Under the pieces are notes generated by a model. That model searched no databases. It was not told where the DNA came from and was given only the letters and a program-made list of their open reading frames with translations. A stretch of 64,000 bases of DNA from Antedon mediterranea (lineage: Eukaryota; Echinodermata; Crinoidea; Comatulida; Antedonidae): positions 15,725,001 through 15,789,000 of the forward strand of contig NC_092680.1 of assembly GCF_964355755.1 (NCBI RefSeq), in the 5' to 3' direction. Below are positions 1 to 13,200 of this stretch, in pieces. Positions within the stretch are counted from its first letter, which is position 1; each line of letters starts with the position of its first letter. A program made the translations under genes and the position numbers.

Positions 1-95
1 CTACGGTTTATACTCCTTATCCGAGAAGGCTCGTTCTACCACCAGAACCATTACACGCATGAGCCTCGAACCCATGCTGATGTTATGGCTATGTC
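1..95 (-). repeat. SINE fragment cut by the window edge
   Basis: This stretch matches the part of the full SINE at 55247-55613 that spans its head/body junction, with only scattered differences: the 'cggtttata..ccttatccgagaa' block, then 'ctcgttctaccaccagaacc', then a B-box-like segment (tcgaaccc on this strand, gggttcga on the minus strand). It has the same minus orientation. The 3' body lies outside the window, and the tRNA-like A box has been lost. Confidence 0.75.
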
Positions 96-191
96 AAATT
101 TTTATTTAATACAAAAGATTAAACTGTATTTTCCTTTTTTCCATTTATTATTGGGGCTGTATTTGTTTGATTTACTTAACCAGACATAACA

Positions 192-382
192 CAGAGCCAG
201 GGAACATTTTCGCCAGTGTAGCGTAGCAAAAAGCTATACAAAACAACCTTATTGCTACACATTTTGAAAATTGTGTAGCAAAAAATACAATACAAAACTA
301 TGTTTCTCGACTTAAAAATCAGTTTGATTAGCAATATTGCTAAACAAAATTTTTAAATGAAAATTTTCCCTGAGAGCCCTGT
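192..382. repeat. Possible short inverted-repeat element (MITE-like)
   Basis: The left end (cagagccagggaacattttc) is an imperfect inverted copy of the right end (gaaaattttccctgagagcc). The interior is AT-rich with repeated 'gctac/gtagc' motifs and no coding potential. The ends do not match perfectly and no target duplication is clear, so this could be chance. Confidence 0.35.
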
Positions 383-1640
383 TTTAAATTCAATTTCTTA
401 TCTTGGGTCAGAGAATTCCAACAAATTTTTTATTTATAGATTATCTTGTCATAGTGAATTCTGCAAAATTTATATATAAATTATAAAAACCACATCCTAA
501 AGTGGAATAATGAAGTTATTTAAAGTATTTCATTACATCATCATATTGCTGTTTATAAGACTACTTATGACATCATATGTAACATTTACTGTTATATAAT
601 ACCATTGTTCATAATTTATTAGTTATTAAAATTAAGATTTCTTTTGGTATATCCTTTCTGATAAAATAATCTTGTTGAGTAATTTGTAATCTTGTTTTGT
701 TATAAATAAATGCGTAGGAGAGGAAAGAATAATGGAAAGTAATAGAATTGTTAAACGGATGATTATACATAGTGTTTAGGCATATTTTTTATTTAAAGTA
801 TGATACAATAACATTGGCATTTGATCTTATTATAATAGAACGGAAGTGTCCACGATAGTTGATACGTAATCGTAAGAAAAATAGACAGAAAAGCCATAAT
901 CTCATATTGGATTTAAGATTTTAGTGAGATTGTGGGTGACATTCCAATCGTATATCTAGCGTTGTTTGCACTGGGATTATTCAACATGGTTACTCAATAT
1001 GGTTTCTGTAGTCTTACTTTATCAATATCACACTGAGTTAGTCTATTTCGTGCTTACCTGGATAAACCAACATTTGCCCAATCTCTCTAACAATAGAGCT
1101 ATAACTTGAATATATAACATTTTATGAAAAATCCCTATCATTATAATGATACATTCCATGATCCCTGCCATCAAGTGGAAACATCCCAACAAACAACCAT
1201 CATCACTTATTATAGACTACCAACACCACATTTAGTTCTGTGTAATTTGGTCAGTGATCCTTTGGTCAGTCCCTGGCTAAATTTATTGCATAAAAAGTCC
1301 AATCCGAATGCTGGCTAGAATTCACTTGGCATCCAATTAGATTAATATTTAAATTTACTAACCGTTGACTGCCAAGTACATGCCATGATGTTTTCATCAA
1401 GTAGTAGAAAATCAATAAAGGGTTTTCCTGCGTCATTTTTGTATTGGACTCTCTTGATTGGTAAAAATAGAAGAGTGACTGGCAACAATTTCATCACCCC
1501 TGCCCAGTAAAACTTAGATCTTGGTATTAACTATGCTATTACAAGTTCAACATCATTTTTGTAAATCTAAATTATTAATCCAATTGTGCAAACAATTTTC
1601 AAAATGACCTATGGTTTTACTAGGTAAAGTTACCAAGTCC

Positions 1641-1775
1641 AGTGTGAACAAGGATTATTCAATTGAGTTCCAACTAATTTCAAGTACTGTATAGTGTGAA
1701 CAAGGATTTAATAGTCAATTGAGATCCAGCTATTTTCAAGTTCATTGTGAACAAGGATTTAGTGAATTCAGCTTT
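1641..1775. repeat. Three-copy direct repeat, about 50 bp period
   Basis: The motif 'gtgaacaaggatt' followed by 'caattgag' and 'caagt' recurs at about 1643, 1695 and 1746, with copies diverged by substitutions and small gaps. It is non-coding and has no inverted ends. Confidence 0.6.
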
Positions 1776-2431
1776 TTCATTTTTTTATTAAAGTAATTTT
1801 CCTTCAAATTTGACTTTTGATCTTTCTTCATGACCATCTTTCCTTATTCTGGCCTTGATATTTTATTAAACCCTGTGAATGAACTTAAATTCATTTCATT
1901 GCTTGATGCCAGCAGTGCCTATTCTGTATGGTAATTGGTAGCACTTTGATTTGCTATAGTTTTAACTGTATCTAGTTACCTTCTGTCAATTGTAATGACT
2001 TTATTTACCACACAATAAAACTGTGGTAAACCACTAGATTGTGCTCATAAAATACAATTTTTAAATGACCCATGATGTGACCAGGATCTGCAATATATTT
2101 GTGAGCAGTTGTGAGTGTTGTCATTCTTAGTTAGTATCAATCAATCAAAGTAACATTGTTCAATTTGAGAAGCATAAATTATTTTAAAATCTTTAATAAT
2201 TAATTTTTGATTTGAAGAAGGAAGTTGTATAGATTAATATAATTTACACAGTGTTGTCTGGCATGTTTCTAATACTCAATAGCAGTTAGCTTTTTTTCAG
2301 CCAATACATATTACTATTAGTAAAGCAAAAGTCTCTCATAAAACAAATAAAATCAAACGTTGAACTAATATTGTATTCTTTTTGTGTTGTTTATCTTGCC
2401 TAATAATTCAATTTAAATAATAATATTTTAT

Positions 2432-2660
2432 ATTTAAAAATAGTATTGTCCCCAAAAATCATGGAAAATGAAGGTTAATAAAATCATACTTTATTGCCAT
2501 TTTGCAGTTTTAATAAAGTTATTCACTTCTGTAACAAAAAACACCCAAAAATAAATTTCACTTATAAAAAGACCAAAGAAACAGTTAATTTTAACCCAAA
2601 ACCATTGTCTGACAGACAATTTAAGCATTTTTTTTGGTAATTTTAATTACATGACATTAA
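2432..2660 (+). repeat. Dispersed repeat family R1, copy 1
   Basis: It shares with 54885-55141 (same orientation) and 35895-36145 (opposite orientation) the blocks 'cagttttaataaagtta', 'tcacttataaa', 'aaccattgtctgacagac' and a run of T. The family's other end, seen in other copies, reads close to ttaaagatgtattgtcccc. No ORF. It is probably a non-autonomous transposon. Confidence 0.6.
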
Positions 2661-5251
2661 CATGGCATATTCAACAATTATTCCAGAGTAAAGTCTACAC
2701 TAAATAGTAGTTTACTTTTATGTACTGTACAGTATAGTTACTTAAATTGTATTGTTGTTAGGACATGATGTAGGTTACAACATAGTAGGTCAACTCTAGA
2801 TGCAATAAGAGACAAGATATACTTGTCAATATCTATATTGATCATATTCCAGATTTCACATAACTTTCATGTTCTTATGCAGTGCCAACTTTTTAAGACA
2901 TCATATTTAGGATGAAATTATATTTTTTGTTAGTATTCTTCTAGCAAAAAACAAAAATAAATGTGGAAAACATACAGACCATGTTAACATTTTTTTTTAT
3001 TAAACATTATTTGAAAATGTTCATTATAATAATTTACAAATAATAGGAATGGTGAATTTTATTCAAATAAATATTCAAAAGTAGATTATTATAGAGTAAA
3101 AATATAAATACTGTAAATACAAATGTTGCATGTACAAAAATGTTTATGCGTAAATTTATTAATTCATATTGCATTTAGTTGTTTTTTAAATTTTCGAATA
3201 TCTGATTGCCCACCACAAAAGATTTTATCTTAAAAAAAAATATTTCTGTTAACTGTATACATAATGTTCTTGTGGTAAATAAACTACAAATTGAAATGTT
3301 TTAACTATTGAATTTTATATAATTCTTTGACTTCAAACAAAAATATATTTAAAAAATAAAATGTTATTTTTCTTCAAAAAGATTTAAGAGAATTGGAGTA
3401 ATTTATATGACCTTTTGTGACATTTGAGAAATTGAAGAATTATCTGGAGTAAAATTAAGACCAGATGAATTGTGATTGGATTGAGCAGGGAATATGGCAG
3501 AAGAAGTATTTCATTCATTTCAATAGATTGTGACAAGGTCAACGAACTGTAATTTTTATTATTGTACTATGCTATGTACAATAAAAATAAAATAAATACC
3601 ATTTTTTATTTTAATAAATGCCGAAAACATTTACTGTTTGGGAGTGTTTTTAGGAGGTGTTTATTTGGGGGAAGCGTTTATTTTTGGATGTAATGTGGTA
3701 CTGTAACATATATTTATCAAAATACCCCTTTTTTAATATGACAAAATATAACACAATTAATATCGAGAAGTTGATATAAATACAGTAAAAATCAAAATGC
3801 TTGGTAAATTGTAGATCATGTCAATCAATGAATTCTACTAGAAATAGAAATGTGTTGTAATAGTACAATATTGTTGTGTAATGCATATGGCGGGGTATTT
3901 ATTCGAGGAAATAAATAAAAGTTTATTCAATGTGGAGTTTATTCAAAGCAAGGCTTATTAAAAATAAGCTTATATTATAATAATGTCTACTTCAATGGTC
4001 AATCTGTATACTAACAATATCACCCCTAACCCTATATTTGTCATTTAAACCAATGTTCATGGCAAGGTTATAGGTAGTTGTTAAAAAAGCTTACAATTAT
4101 TTACTTCGACTGTCACCCTCTACCCGCCTACCCAATGTTTGTCATTGACCAATTTTTACGATTAAGACTAAATGCACCGGTTAAAAAAGCTTATATTTTC
4201 TTTTTTAATGGTCAATTCATTGAACAATACCACCTCCTCTCTATTATATTTGTCATTTTAAACCACTTTACATGATTAAACAGTGATTATGGTAAGCTAC
4301 AGAGTATAGTTTGTCCACTATTAGTGGTCAATCAGTTATTTACAATGTCAAGTGTATGTTTAGGTTGACCACAAATATTTATCACATAAGCCAAAAGATC
4401 TATCTGTAAGTATGTTCAAGAATATTAAAATGTATCTTCTTTAAAATATCTCCTAGTTTTAACAATTATTCTTAGAAACCTCATAGAATTCTATGATATG
4501 TTGGTGACATTAAATTTTGAGCACATTATTTTGAAATCATAACGTTAAAATAACTATACTCAGAGAAAAATACATTTCTCTGAAACTTTGGTTTCCAGTA
4601 AGGAAACCTCCTTTCCTATTAAGAAATGATCATATTCATTGTAGGTTATGTCTATGAGAATTGAACAATTATAGAAAATCTAAAACAGATTTGCTTAGAA
4701 ATAGGAAATTTAATAAAGATTGAATTAGCAACATATTAAAGCCAGGCATGACTACATCATAGTGTGTGTATGATATTAGCAAACTATGTTCACTGCATAA
4801 AACAGTAATACCTGTACTGTACAGTATATATTATTTTCTTTACATTTTGTACTAATGAATACAAAATCATGAATGGATGCAAAGATACTGTATTTGATGG
4901 AATTAAGGAAAACTAAAAAAAAAGGGCTACAAATGCAGGATACTAAAATCTTGTGATTGGTTGACCTAATCAAAACCAATAAGTGAACAGAGACAAAGAA
5001 CCTTTTCCAAAATCAGTATCAATATTAAGTTAAAAGATTATTAATAAACAAATAATGAACAGTAAATTAAGACTTTTAATATTATTTGTTGAAAGCCTGA
5101 CTGTCTTCAACCAGCTCCAACTTCCCATTAAACATTATAAACATTATATAATGTATAATTCAAATACCTGCATAGACAGGGTGTAGATGGGAAACAATCG
5201 GAACAAAAATTGCCTCAAAAATATTTATCCATTTTATGTTTGTATACTTCT

Positions 5252-5435
5252 ACAGTGGAAACCCATTTTTTGACATCCCCCCCCCCCCCCAATTCAGGGA
5301 ACATGTTCTCATAAAAAAAAAACAAGAGAATTATATGTTTTATGAATGAAACTGATCACCTTATCAGGAGACACCCCTATTAAGGCGTCCCTATAATACT
5401 GTCCATTTAATACTGTAGGAGTTCTACTGTATTAT
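5252..5435. repeat. Dispersed repeat family R2 ('cccctattaagg' type), copy 1
   Basis: The stretch has 'cagtggaaaccc', a poly-C run, 'gacacccctattaaggcg' and 'aggagttctactgta'. The same vocabulary recurs at 12420-12690, 13700-14035 and 28655-28835. The copies are diverged and carry no ORF. Confidence 0.55.
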
Positions 5436-5833
5436 CTATAAACATTTTGTACTGTAGTCTCCAAACCATAAAGAAATAAAATATGAATGAATAAAAAATA
5501 CCTTTGATCCTACCGCTTTCTGCTTCTAACGCTGTTCGACTTGGGTCTGTGTGTAGTAGAAATCAAAATGAATTTGATTCTGCATCTTCATTGATTTTTA
5601 TGTAAATTTTATTTCTATTTTTATAATGAAGAGCCATTATCTATTATGCAATATGCATTGATTCAGAGAAATCTGCGTCAGTTTGACACCAGGACATATG
5701 GTTATTAAGAAATTTGAAATAATGTATAAGATATTGAAGAGCACTTTAGACCAGCCTCCTAAAACGAGGAGACAATAGTTGCGTTGTTCTGACCGGTACA
5801 CTAATACTGTTTAATCTGAATATCGTGTGCTGG

Positions 5834-5839
5834 TATAAA
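5834..5839 (+). promoter_or_regulatory. Possible TATA box
   Basis: TATAAA is set in a locally GC-richer context (ctggtataaaggcgctg) about 100 bp before the candidate first exon at 5939. In an AT-rich genome this motif is frequent by chance, so support is weak. Confidence 0.2.
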
Positions 5840-5938
5840 GGCGCTGTTTGTGTTCCGATTAAAAGGCATCCAGAGTTGCCTCACTATCTTTATATTAAGA
5901 TTCACTGACATATCATTGTTATTGTTTAACTATTATCT

Positions 5939-5977
5939 ATGGTGTACTCAAGAAGAATGGTCCGAGAATATGGATTA
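5939..5977 (+). CDS. Candidate first coding exon of the unrecognised plus-strand gene
   Basis: An ATG with an in-frame stop codon shortly upstream opens 13 codons (MVYSRRMVREYGL) and meets a good donor (gtacgt) in phase 0. The first firmly supported exon, at 10202, can be read only in phase 0, so the two would join in frame. The joined protein would be about 111 aa. A match of phase alone is modest evidence and the intervening intron would be 4.2 kb. This could be a chance ORF. Confidence 0.35.
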
Positions 5978-7149
5978 GTACGTAGACAATGTACAATTAA
6001 AGTCTCTTTAAAATTGAATGAAGTTTAGTGAAGTGGTCTACTTTAGAAGTAAAGAAATATTTCATATGTTTCTTAATGAAGTTGTCATTTAGTAAGATTA
6101 TGTTAGTTATATTTCTTTTTATTTAAGATCAAACTATTTATGGCCAAATAAAAACAGATTGTTAATTTCATGTCCAGGATTTGAAATATTTTTGTTCATG
6201 TACAGGGCTTTAAAGGATGTGTTTACTCTTGATATTTCTAATTTTATTTACAAGAAACTCATTTTGTAAACACTCTAGTGATGTGATTTGTATGCTTATA
6301 AACTTACTAGCTTGACCAATGATTCCATGAAACAGTTTTTGTAACTCTCTCAAGGAATTAAAATTTGTTTACAACTAGTTAAAGTTTGTATGTGCAAGCC
6401 AGTTATTGGTATGAGATGTGGTCAGTATAACTTTCCATGACCCCCTCCTATTCCCTACAGTGTTTGTTGTGGTAATGAAATCAATATCATATTATATGGC
6501 CAATGCAATTCTATCTACCAATGAATAAAGTAGATAGTGTATTGTATTCCCAAGAAAAGGAGTAAAAGTTTGCCAAGTCCAAAAGGAAATTGTTATTGTT
6601 AAAATAATACAGTCAAAAAACTGTCTTGTTATGTTATACTTAATGAATTTATAGATGCAGATCTATTAGTATGCATTATTACAATCTTGTAGAAAACACC
6701 AATATTTTGGTGAACAAGCTTTTGTATTTGGTGATGATAAATTCATAAAATGTTATGCTTTTTCAAACAAAAAAGGAAATAAAGAATTTAGAAAATTGAA
6801 AAATAATTTTTTGAAATACGGAAGTTAGAGTTAATAGAGTAAATTGTAATGTTGGAATAGTTAACATATATTTTGGCAATGATTATGATGTATATTGGGT
6901 TTTAAAATAAGAAAACAAGTTTTCTTCAAATGTTACTGTAATGTACTAAAATCCCAACAGTTTCTAGATTAATGCCATGCAAAATCAATTAAATTTTGTA
7001 TTAAAAAAGTGTTTAATCAATAAATAAATAAAACAATGTGTTGTTGGCCAAGTTCTTCAAACTCTAACCTATCCTTTTCAAAGCAAAGGATTGCAGTCAA
7101 TATGACAATCAATCTGTCAATACAATTGTATACAGAATATAATACAGTT

Positions 7150-7762
7150 CTTACCTTTGTCAACAAACTATATTATGTTCTCACCAAACTATAATCTTGT
7201 CACCAGACAATTTTTTTGTCACCAAACTATAATCTTGTCACCAACTATTATTTTGTCACCAAACTATAATCTTGTTACCAAACTATAATCTTGTCACCAA
7301 CTATTATTTTGTCAACAAACTATAATCTTGTCACCAAACTGTTATTTTGTCCCCAAACTATAATCTTGTCACCAGACTGTTATTTTGTCCCCAAACTATA
7401 ATCTTGTCACCAAACTGTTATTTTGTCCCCAAACTATAATCTTGTCACCAGCTATTATTTTGTCACCAAACTATAATATTGTCACCAACTATTATTTTGT
7501 CACCAACTATTTTTTTGTCACCAAACTATTATTTTGTCCCCAAACTATAATCTTGTCACCAGCTATTATTTTGTCACCAAACTATAATATTGTCACCAAC
7601 TATTATTTTGTCACCAAACTATTATTTTGTCACCAAACTATTATTTTGTCACCAAACTATAATCTTGTCACCAACTATTATTTTGTCAACAAACTATAAT
7701 CTTGTCACCAACTATTATTTTGTCAACAAACTATAATATTGTCACCAAACTATTATTTCCAA
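7150..7762. repeat. Minisatellite, 18-19 bp unit
   Basis: About 30 head-to-tail copies of 'ccaaactataatcttgtca' and the variant 'ccaactattattttgtca' occur here. Units alternate irregularly between 18 and 19 bp and between the two spellings. A 104-codon ORF inside is a by-product of the repeat (recurring ILSPN). Confidence 0.9.
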
Positions 7763-9274
7763 AATAAATATACAAAATGGTTGTAGTTTTGTCTTGCGTT
7801 ATACACTAGTTCTTAAACTGAGGTATTTATACAGAATTGACCATTCGGTGTACATGAGTTGTGTACACCAATATGGTATGGCACGTTGATGGTGTTACTT
7901 ATTGATATTAAATCATATAATTCTCAACTATTTATTGCACATACTTGTTGAGTTCTAAGTGATCACAATATTATATATAATTAATTAAACTTTAATATAC
8001 ATTTTTCTTATACTGTAGCTTTAGTTATACAGTACATTGAAATACAGATGCATAGACAATGGATTTGAATGTACCTCGTAAAAAGACAAACCCATTTGAA
8101 AAGAAATTAATCTCAATGATTTAAAAACTATACGCTGTTTTATAATAATATAAAAGCCTTACTCTATGTTGCCTATTTCAATTTCTATATTTCAATTGGT
8201 GAAATATTGATTAAATATATACTTTAATTGTTTTCGTAAGTATTGACGAATACAGTTAATTATTAATTTTATAAAACAATTGCAATATTTGGCAAGAGAT
8301 GATAAAAGTTGTCCGAATATTGATGAATCTGTCCAAGCCAAAATACATTTAAATTAGTAATAAAATGAAGCATTCCAGCATTGTATTCTGTTATTCTATA
8401 AAACTTGTAAATGTAGTGCCCTGTCCTAGAACCTATACCTGCGCTAATTTATCTAATGTACTTTTGTCCTAGTTCTGACGGCCTATTCTACTGCCCTATT
8501 TTTGACACCACAGCTGTACTGTTCTCATTTCTTCTATTGCCTAGTCATTTGGCATAGTCCCCTGGTCTAGAACCACCCAAGTCCCTGACCTAGAACCCGC
8601 CCTAGTCCCCTGGCCTAGAAAATGCCCTAGTTACGTGTAATGCTATGTTGTAAAAACCTACTTTCGTATGGAACGTAGAATGTATTTTTGACAGGAATAG
8701 TAAGTTTAGATAAAACATTTTATGTACAGTACACTAATGCCAAAAGCTACACCAGTACATTTTTCAAAGTTCTTAATTTTAAACATTATAATTTTTTTTT
8801 CATTCTTTTTTTCCTGATTTTTTAGCGATATTTATATGTTCAGTATTAAATTATCTACATATCATTTTGAATATATGTCTTTTTTTGTACGAAAATACAA
8901 CTGAAATTGAATGTTGTGCGATATTCATTTCTTTGTTCTCTCTCTATATTTTATAGTAATAGTATTATTAATGAAATAAATTGAATCTTAGTGTGACCTT
9001 CAGTAAACGAACTTTTATTTTGACTAATTGCTTGCACACTGTTTAGCAATAATGCTGTTGGACAGTTAGCGGCTTTCTTTATCAATATCATCATGGCTCT
9101 CCCACATTCTTAATATTATCCAGGAATAGTCTAACTAGCAACATAGGCCTCATTGCAGAAATTGAAACTACCTTAAAAAGGCTTGGAAAAAATCCAGGCC
9201 AACACAAATGATATTGGGAGAGTTGATCAATTTTGCATAGAAATGCATTATTTGTAAATTTTTGTTATTTAAAA

Positions 9275-10055
9275 TAACTTTATAATTTCGTTATTATTTA
9301 ATAAAAACCTTTAACCAAATGGATTGTTTTGATATTAAAGTTGATGTACACTGTACTGTAAACTAGTAGGCCTTGTCAATGGTATACTGTATAATTATAG
9401 AGGATAAAGGATTCTACTCTACATAAGAATAGTTGGACACAAAGATGGCCGGTAGTGTACCACATGACTTTCTAATATCTGTGAACGGAATGTCATAACT
9501 CTTTGAATATATGTCTATGTGAAGAACAATGTGGTTAGTTAGTTAAAATAATGTTCGCAGTAACTTTATAATTTCGTTATTATTTTAACAAACACCTAAG
9601 AGTAGTTGGACACAATGATGGCCGGTAGTGTACCACATGACTTTCTAATATCTTCGAACGGAATGTCATAACTCTTTGAATACCGTATATGTCTATGTGA
9701 AGAACAATGTGGTTAGTTAGTTAAAATAATGTTCGCAGTAACTTTATAATTTCGTTATTATTTTAACAAACACCTAAGAGTAGTTGGACACAATGATGGC
9801 CGGTAGTGTATCACATGACTTTCTATTATCTGTGAACGGAATGTCATAACTCTTTGAATATATGTCTATGTGAAGAACAATGTGGTTAGTTAGTTAAAAT
9901 AATGTTCACATTAACCTTATAATTTCGTTATTATTTTTAAAAAAACCTAAGAATAGTTGGACACAAATATGGCCAGTAGTGTACCACATGACTTTCTATT
10001 ATCTGTGAAAGGAATGTCGTAACTCTTTGAATATGTCTATGTGAAGAACAATGCG
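9275..10055. repeat. Tandem repeat, about 178 bp unit, four copies
   Basis: The phrase 'agttggacaca..gatggcc' starts near 9430, 9605, 9783 and 9955. Each copy is followed by 'accacatgactttct', 'ggaatgtc..aactctttgaa', 'tctatgtgaagaacaatg' and 'aactttataatttcgttatt'. The middle copies are nearly identical and the outer ones are more diverged or partial. It is non-coding and ends about 150 bp before the exon at 10202. Confidence 0.9.
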
Positions 10056-10201
10056 ACAAATTCTGATGTCAATTTATGCATCAATGGATTAGAAATAAAT
10101 GAAAATGTTTCACTGTAAAATCTCAATTTTTTTTTTCTTTATGTACCTAGCTGTTATATTAATCATAATGTTCTAATTATTAATATTACTATTAAATTTA
10201 G

Positions 10202-13200
10202 GCTGATCTGACATTATTACATCAAGATGTGAAAGGTCACAGTTATGATGTCAGCTATGCTATCAGGTAAGACTGTTTATACATAGTAAGTTATGACACA
10301 AATATGTTCAGCTGTTAAAGATTTGATGATAGTTCATGATCATTGAAGTTTACAGTTGTATTTTCACCCAAAAATGGCCAGATAATTGTAAAAATTATAT
10401 TTTAAAATTGACACTCTTCAGACAGTGCTTCTATTGGTTTATAGTATTAAATAATGCTTTTTGTATGATAATGACATGTGTTGCCGAAAAGTATAGTAAA
10501 CATATGTATTACAATTTACATATAAATGTCTTTATCAATTTCATACTGTTGTACTAAAGTATTCCCCACCCCACATCTATTTTTAGAGAAGAGAATACAA
10601 TTTCTTTATTTTTTATCAATATAATAAATAATACATGGTTTTTTTTGTTGCCGGTCAGTTTCCCTATCTGTCTTGTCAGTGTACAGCTCTGTATATTATC
10701 AAATATAATTAGTGAAGATGGCGTGGGAAAAGAGAAGCATCTGGCCGTGTGTGAGGTCTTGTTGCTGTTTTGCTTCTTTGAATGGTCAGTTGCTTTTAAT
10801 GAAGCGTGGAATAACTCGTTGAAGTGACCAAATTGACAACGACATTTCCACCTTTATTTCTCCTTGTGTACATTTTCAGTATTCTTCTTACATTAAATTT
10901 TTACCTCAAAAAGTTTGCTGGGATACAGTTCACGGAAACTCAAGTAAACCGTACATATGAAAGGCAAATTGAAATTGCCTTTTTACATATGAAACGCAAA
11001 TTGAAATTGCTCATTTCGTCTGGAATGTTTCAGGCTAACTAACCACTACATGTTTTGACTGGAATACCATACTACAGCACAGTACTATAACATTACAAAT
11101 GATTTCAACCATGGCCAGCATCCGGATACATAATGACTTAAGCAAAATTGACCTGTGATTCTCAGTTTATATTTTAATTAAATTAAAATTACGCTAAATA
11201 CAATTTAAAAAGATATATTTATTAACATTATTATTATTAACATAATTTATTTTTGACTTCTGAAAATTAAATAATAATAATAATAATAACGCAACACAAA
11301 GACTTGTGCACAAAGCAAGTAATTTGACAAATCACAATGGATTATTCAAACTGTCGCTTGTCATTGGTAAACTCGTTTACGTTCCATCTCCGTCATTGCA
11401 TTGCGTCACTAGTGGAACCATACTTAAGTATCATAAAAGCTACCAAATACAATCTTTGTTACCAATTTTCTGGCTTACTAATTATTCCTAAAAACTTCAT
11501 TGGTCAATTCTCCATATGGATACAACTATTCATGGTTGGAGATTGGTAATTTTTCATTTTTCTGCTGAGCAATGTAAAAGCCTTCACTTCGTTACTAAAC
11601 ATCACGTTATCACGCATAGTGTATAGTTAACGCATGTAGTGTAGACGTGTATGGTTTTTCGCATCTAGTGTAGACGGGTATGGTCATCACATACTGTTGG
11701 CCATACGTGTATGTTTATACTGTGTAGAATAGACCAGCGTTCCTCAACATTTTTTGACCGCGACCCCATGATTCTATTTTGGGAATTCATGTGACCCAAC
11801 AATGGGTCACAACCCATAGGTTGCAAAACGGCGGTGTAGGCCTATGTAAAGTTGTTTGGGTATATTATCGCATGTACTGTAAGATACGTGTGGTTGTGTG
11901 CATGTACTGTACTCGTGTGGTCATCGCTTGGCCAAATGTAGGCTAGGTCAATGATGGTTACTAACTGTCAGTATTTATTTCAATCTATGGATGTAATACA
12001 AATTTAAATTTCCCTGTTACTCACAAGTTGTTGACAAGTTGATCCTATCAATTCAACCTTGTTTCCTGACGCAACTCCATCACCAACTCTGAATGTTGAC
12101 AGTTGATGAAAGGTGTTTTGATAGTACCATGATGATTTGTGGTTAAGCCCATCTTAAGATATTATAAGCCCATCCCTCAAAATTTTAAATAACAAAATAC
12201 ACAAAATGATGTTGATAAAGGGAAACGACTACAATTTGTTCCCTATATGTATAGGGATGATGACTTGTGTATAAGCCCATCTTAAGATATTATAAGCCCA
12301 TCCTTCAAAATTTTAAATAACAAAATACACAAAATGATGTTAAAGGCAAACGATGCAATTTGTTCCCTATTATAAGTATAAAAGCTCACTCACAACCAAA
12401 TATGCTTACTGCAAAAAAAGTGTAACAGACAGTAGATCCCCTTTTAGAGGGGTGGGTAGGAGGTGTACACCATTTTAACGCCATTAAAAGGTTTCCCCTG
12501 AATATGGGTTTGGCCATGGTATAAGCATTCATGTTACCCTTGGTTCATTTCCACGGAAAAGTGTACCCTTTATGTAGGTGTCACCTTTGAATAGGGCTTA
12601 CCCCTAAATAAGGGTTGATCATGTGTTAAAACATAATATAACCATGTTCTTTTCACAGGTGTCCCTTTGATAGGGATGTTTCGAAGTAGGCCTGTCTACA
12701 GTAATCTGTCCCATTTCTTGTAAATCATCTCAAATGTCCCGTATCTATAAAGAAAGACTAGTTTATTTTCAGTGGTAGAGACCTTCGGATGTTTGTGCGT
12801 TAATAGTGCTATTAACCTCGGATAAGGACTATAAACCGTAGGTCCAGTGTAGACATCTAGCTCGTGTGCACTTTAAAGAACCAAGTACATCTTTCGAGAC
12901 GAGTAGGGGGTTACCCCGGTGTAATAGTACATCACAGCCACTGATCACCAACTGGGCCCTCTGGGAGACCAGTCTTTGACTGAAGAGGTTACCCAGTATA
13001 AATATATATTTCAAGTTATTTATTTTATCTTGGTCATCCCTGGCCCCCATATATATCCATCAAGAAATGGTAGCGGATGTTTCTAGTCATTTAATAAATT
13101 GTTATTTTTTGTTGTTTAACCATTGCCATCAATCAAACTGTGTTTTTTTCATGATGTACAGTAAAATTGTTTCCTGTAATTATAGGAGGACGAAAAAAAA

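Larger units (their letters stand above)
383..5250. other. AT-rich DNA without a recognisable gene
   Basis: Only short ORFs with no family resemblance occur here, and I found no exon with convincing splice sites and codon use. It holds a three-copy direct repeat (1641-1775) and one copy of a dispersed repeat (2432-2660), listed separately. It may be upstream or intronic sequence of the gene whose exons begin further right. Confidence 0.6.

Noticed and set aside
7385-7699. 104-codon ORF
   Set aside because: It is a reading of the 18-19 bp minisatellite.
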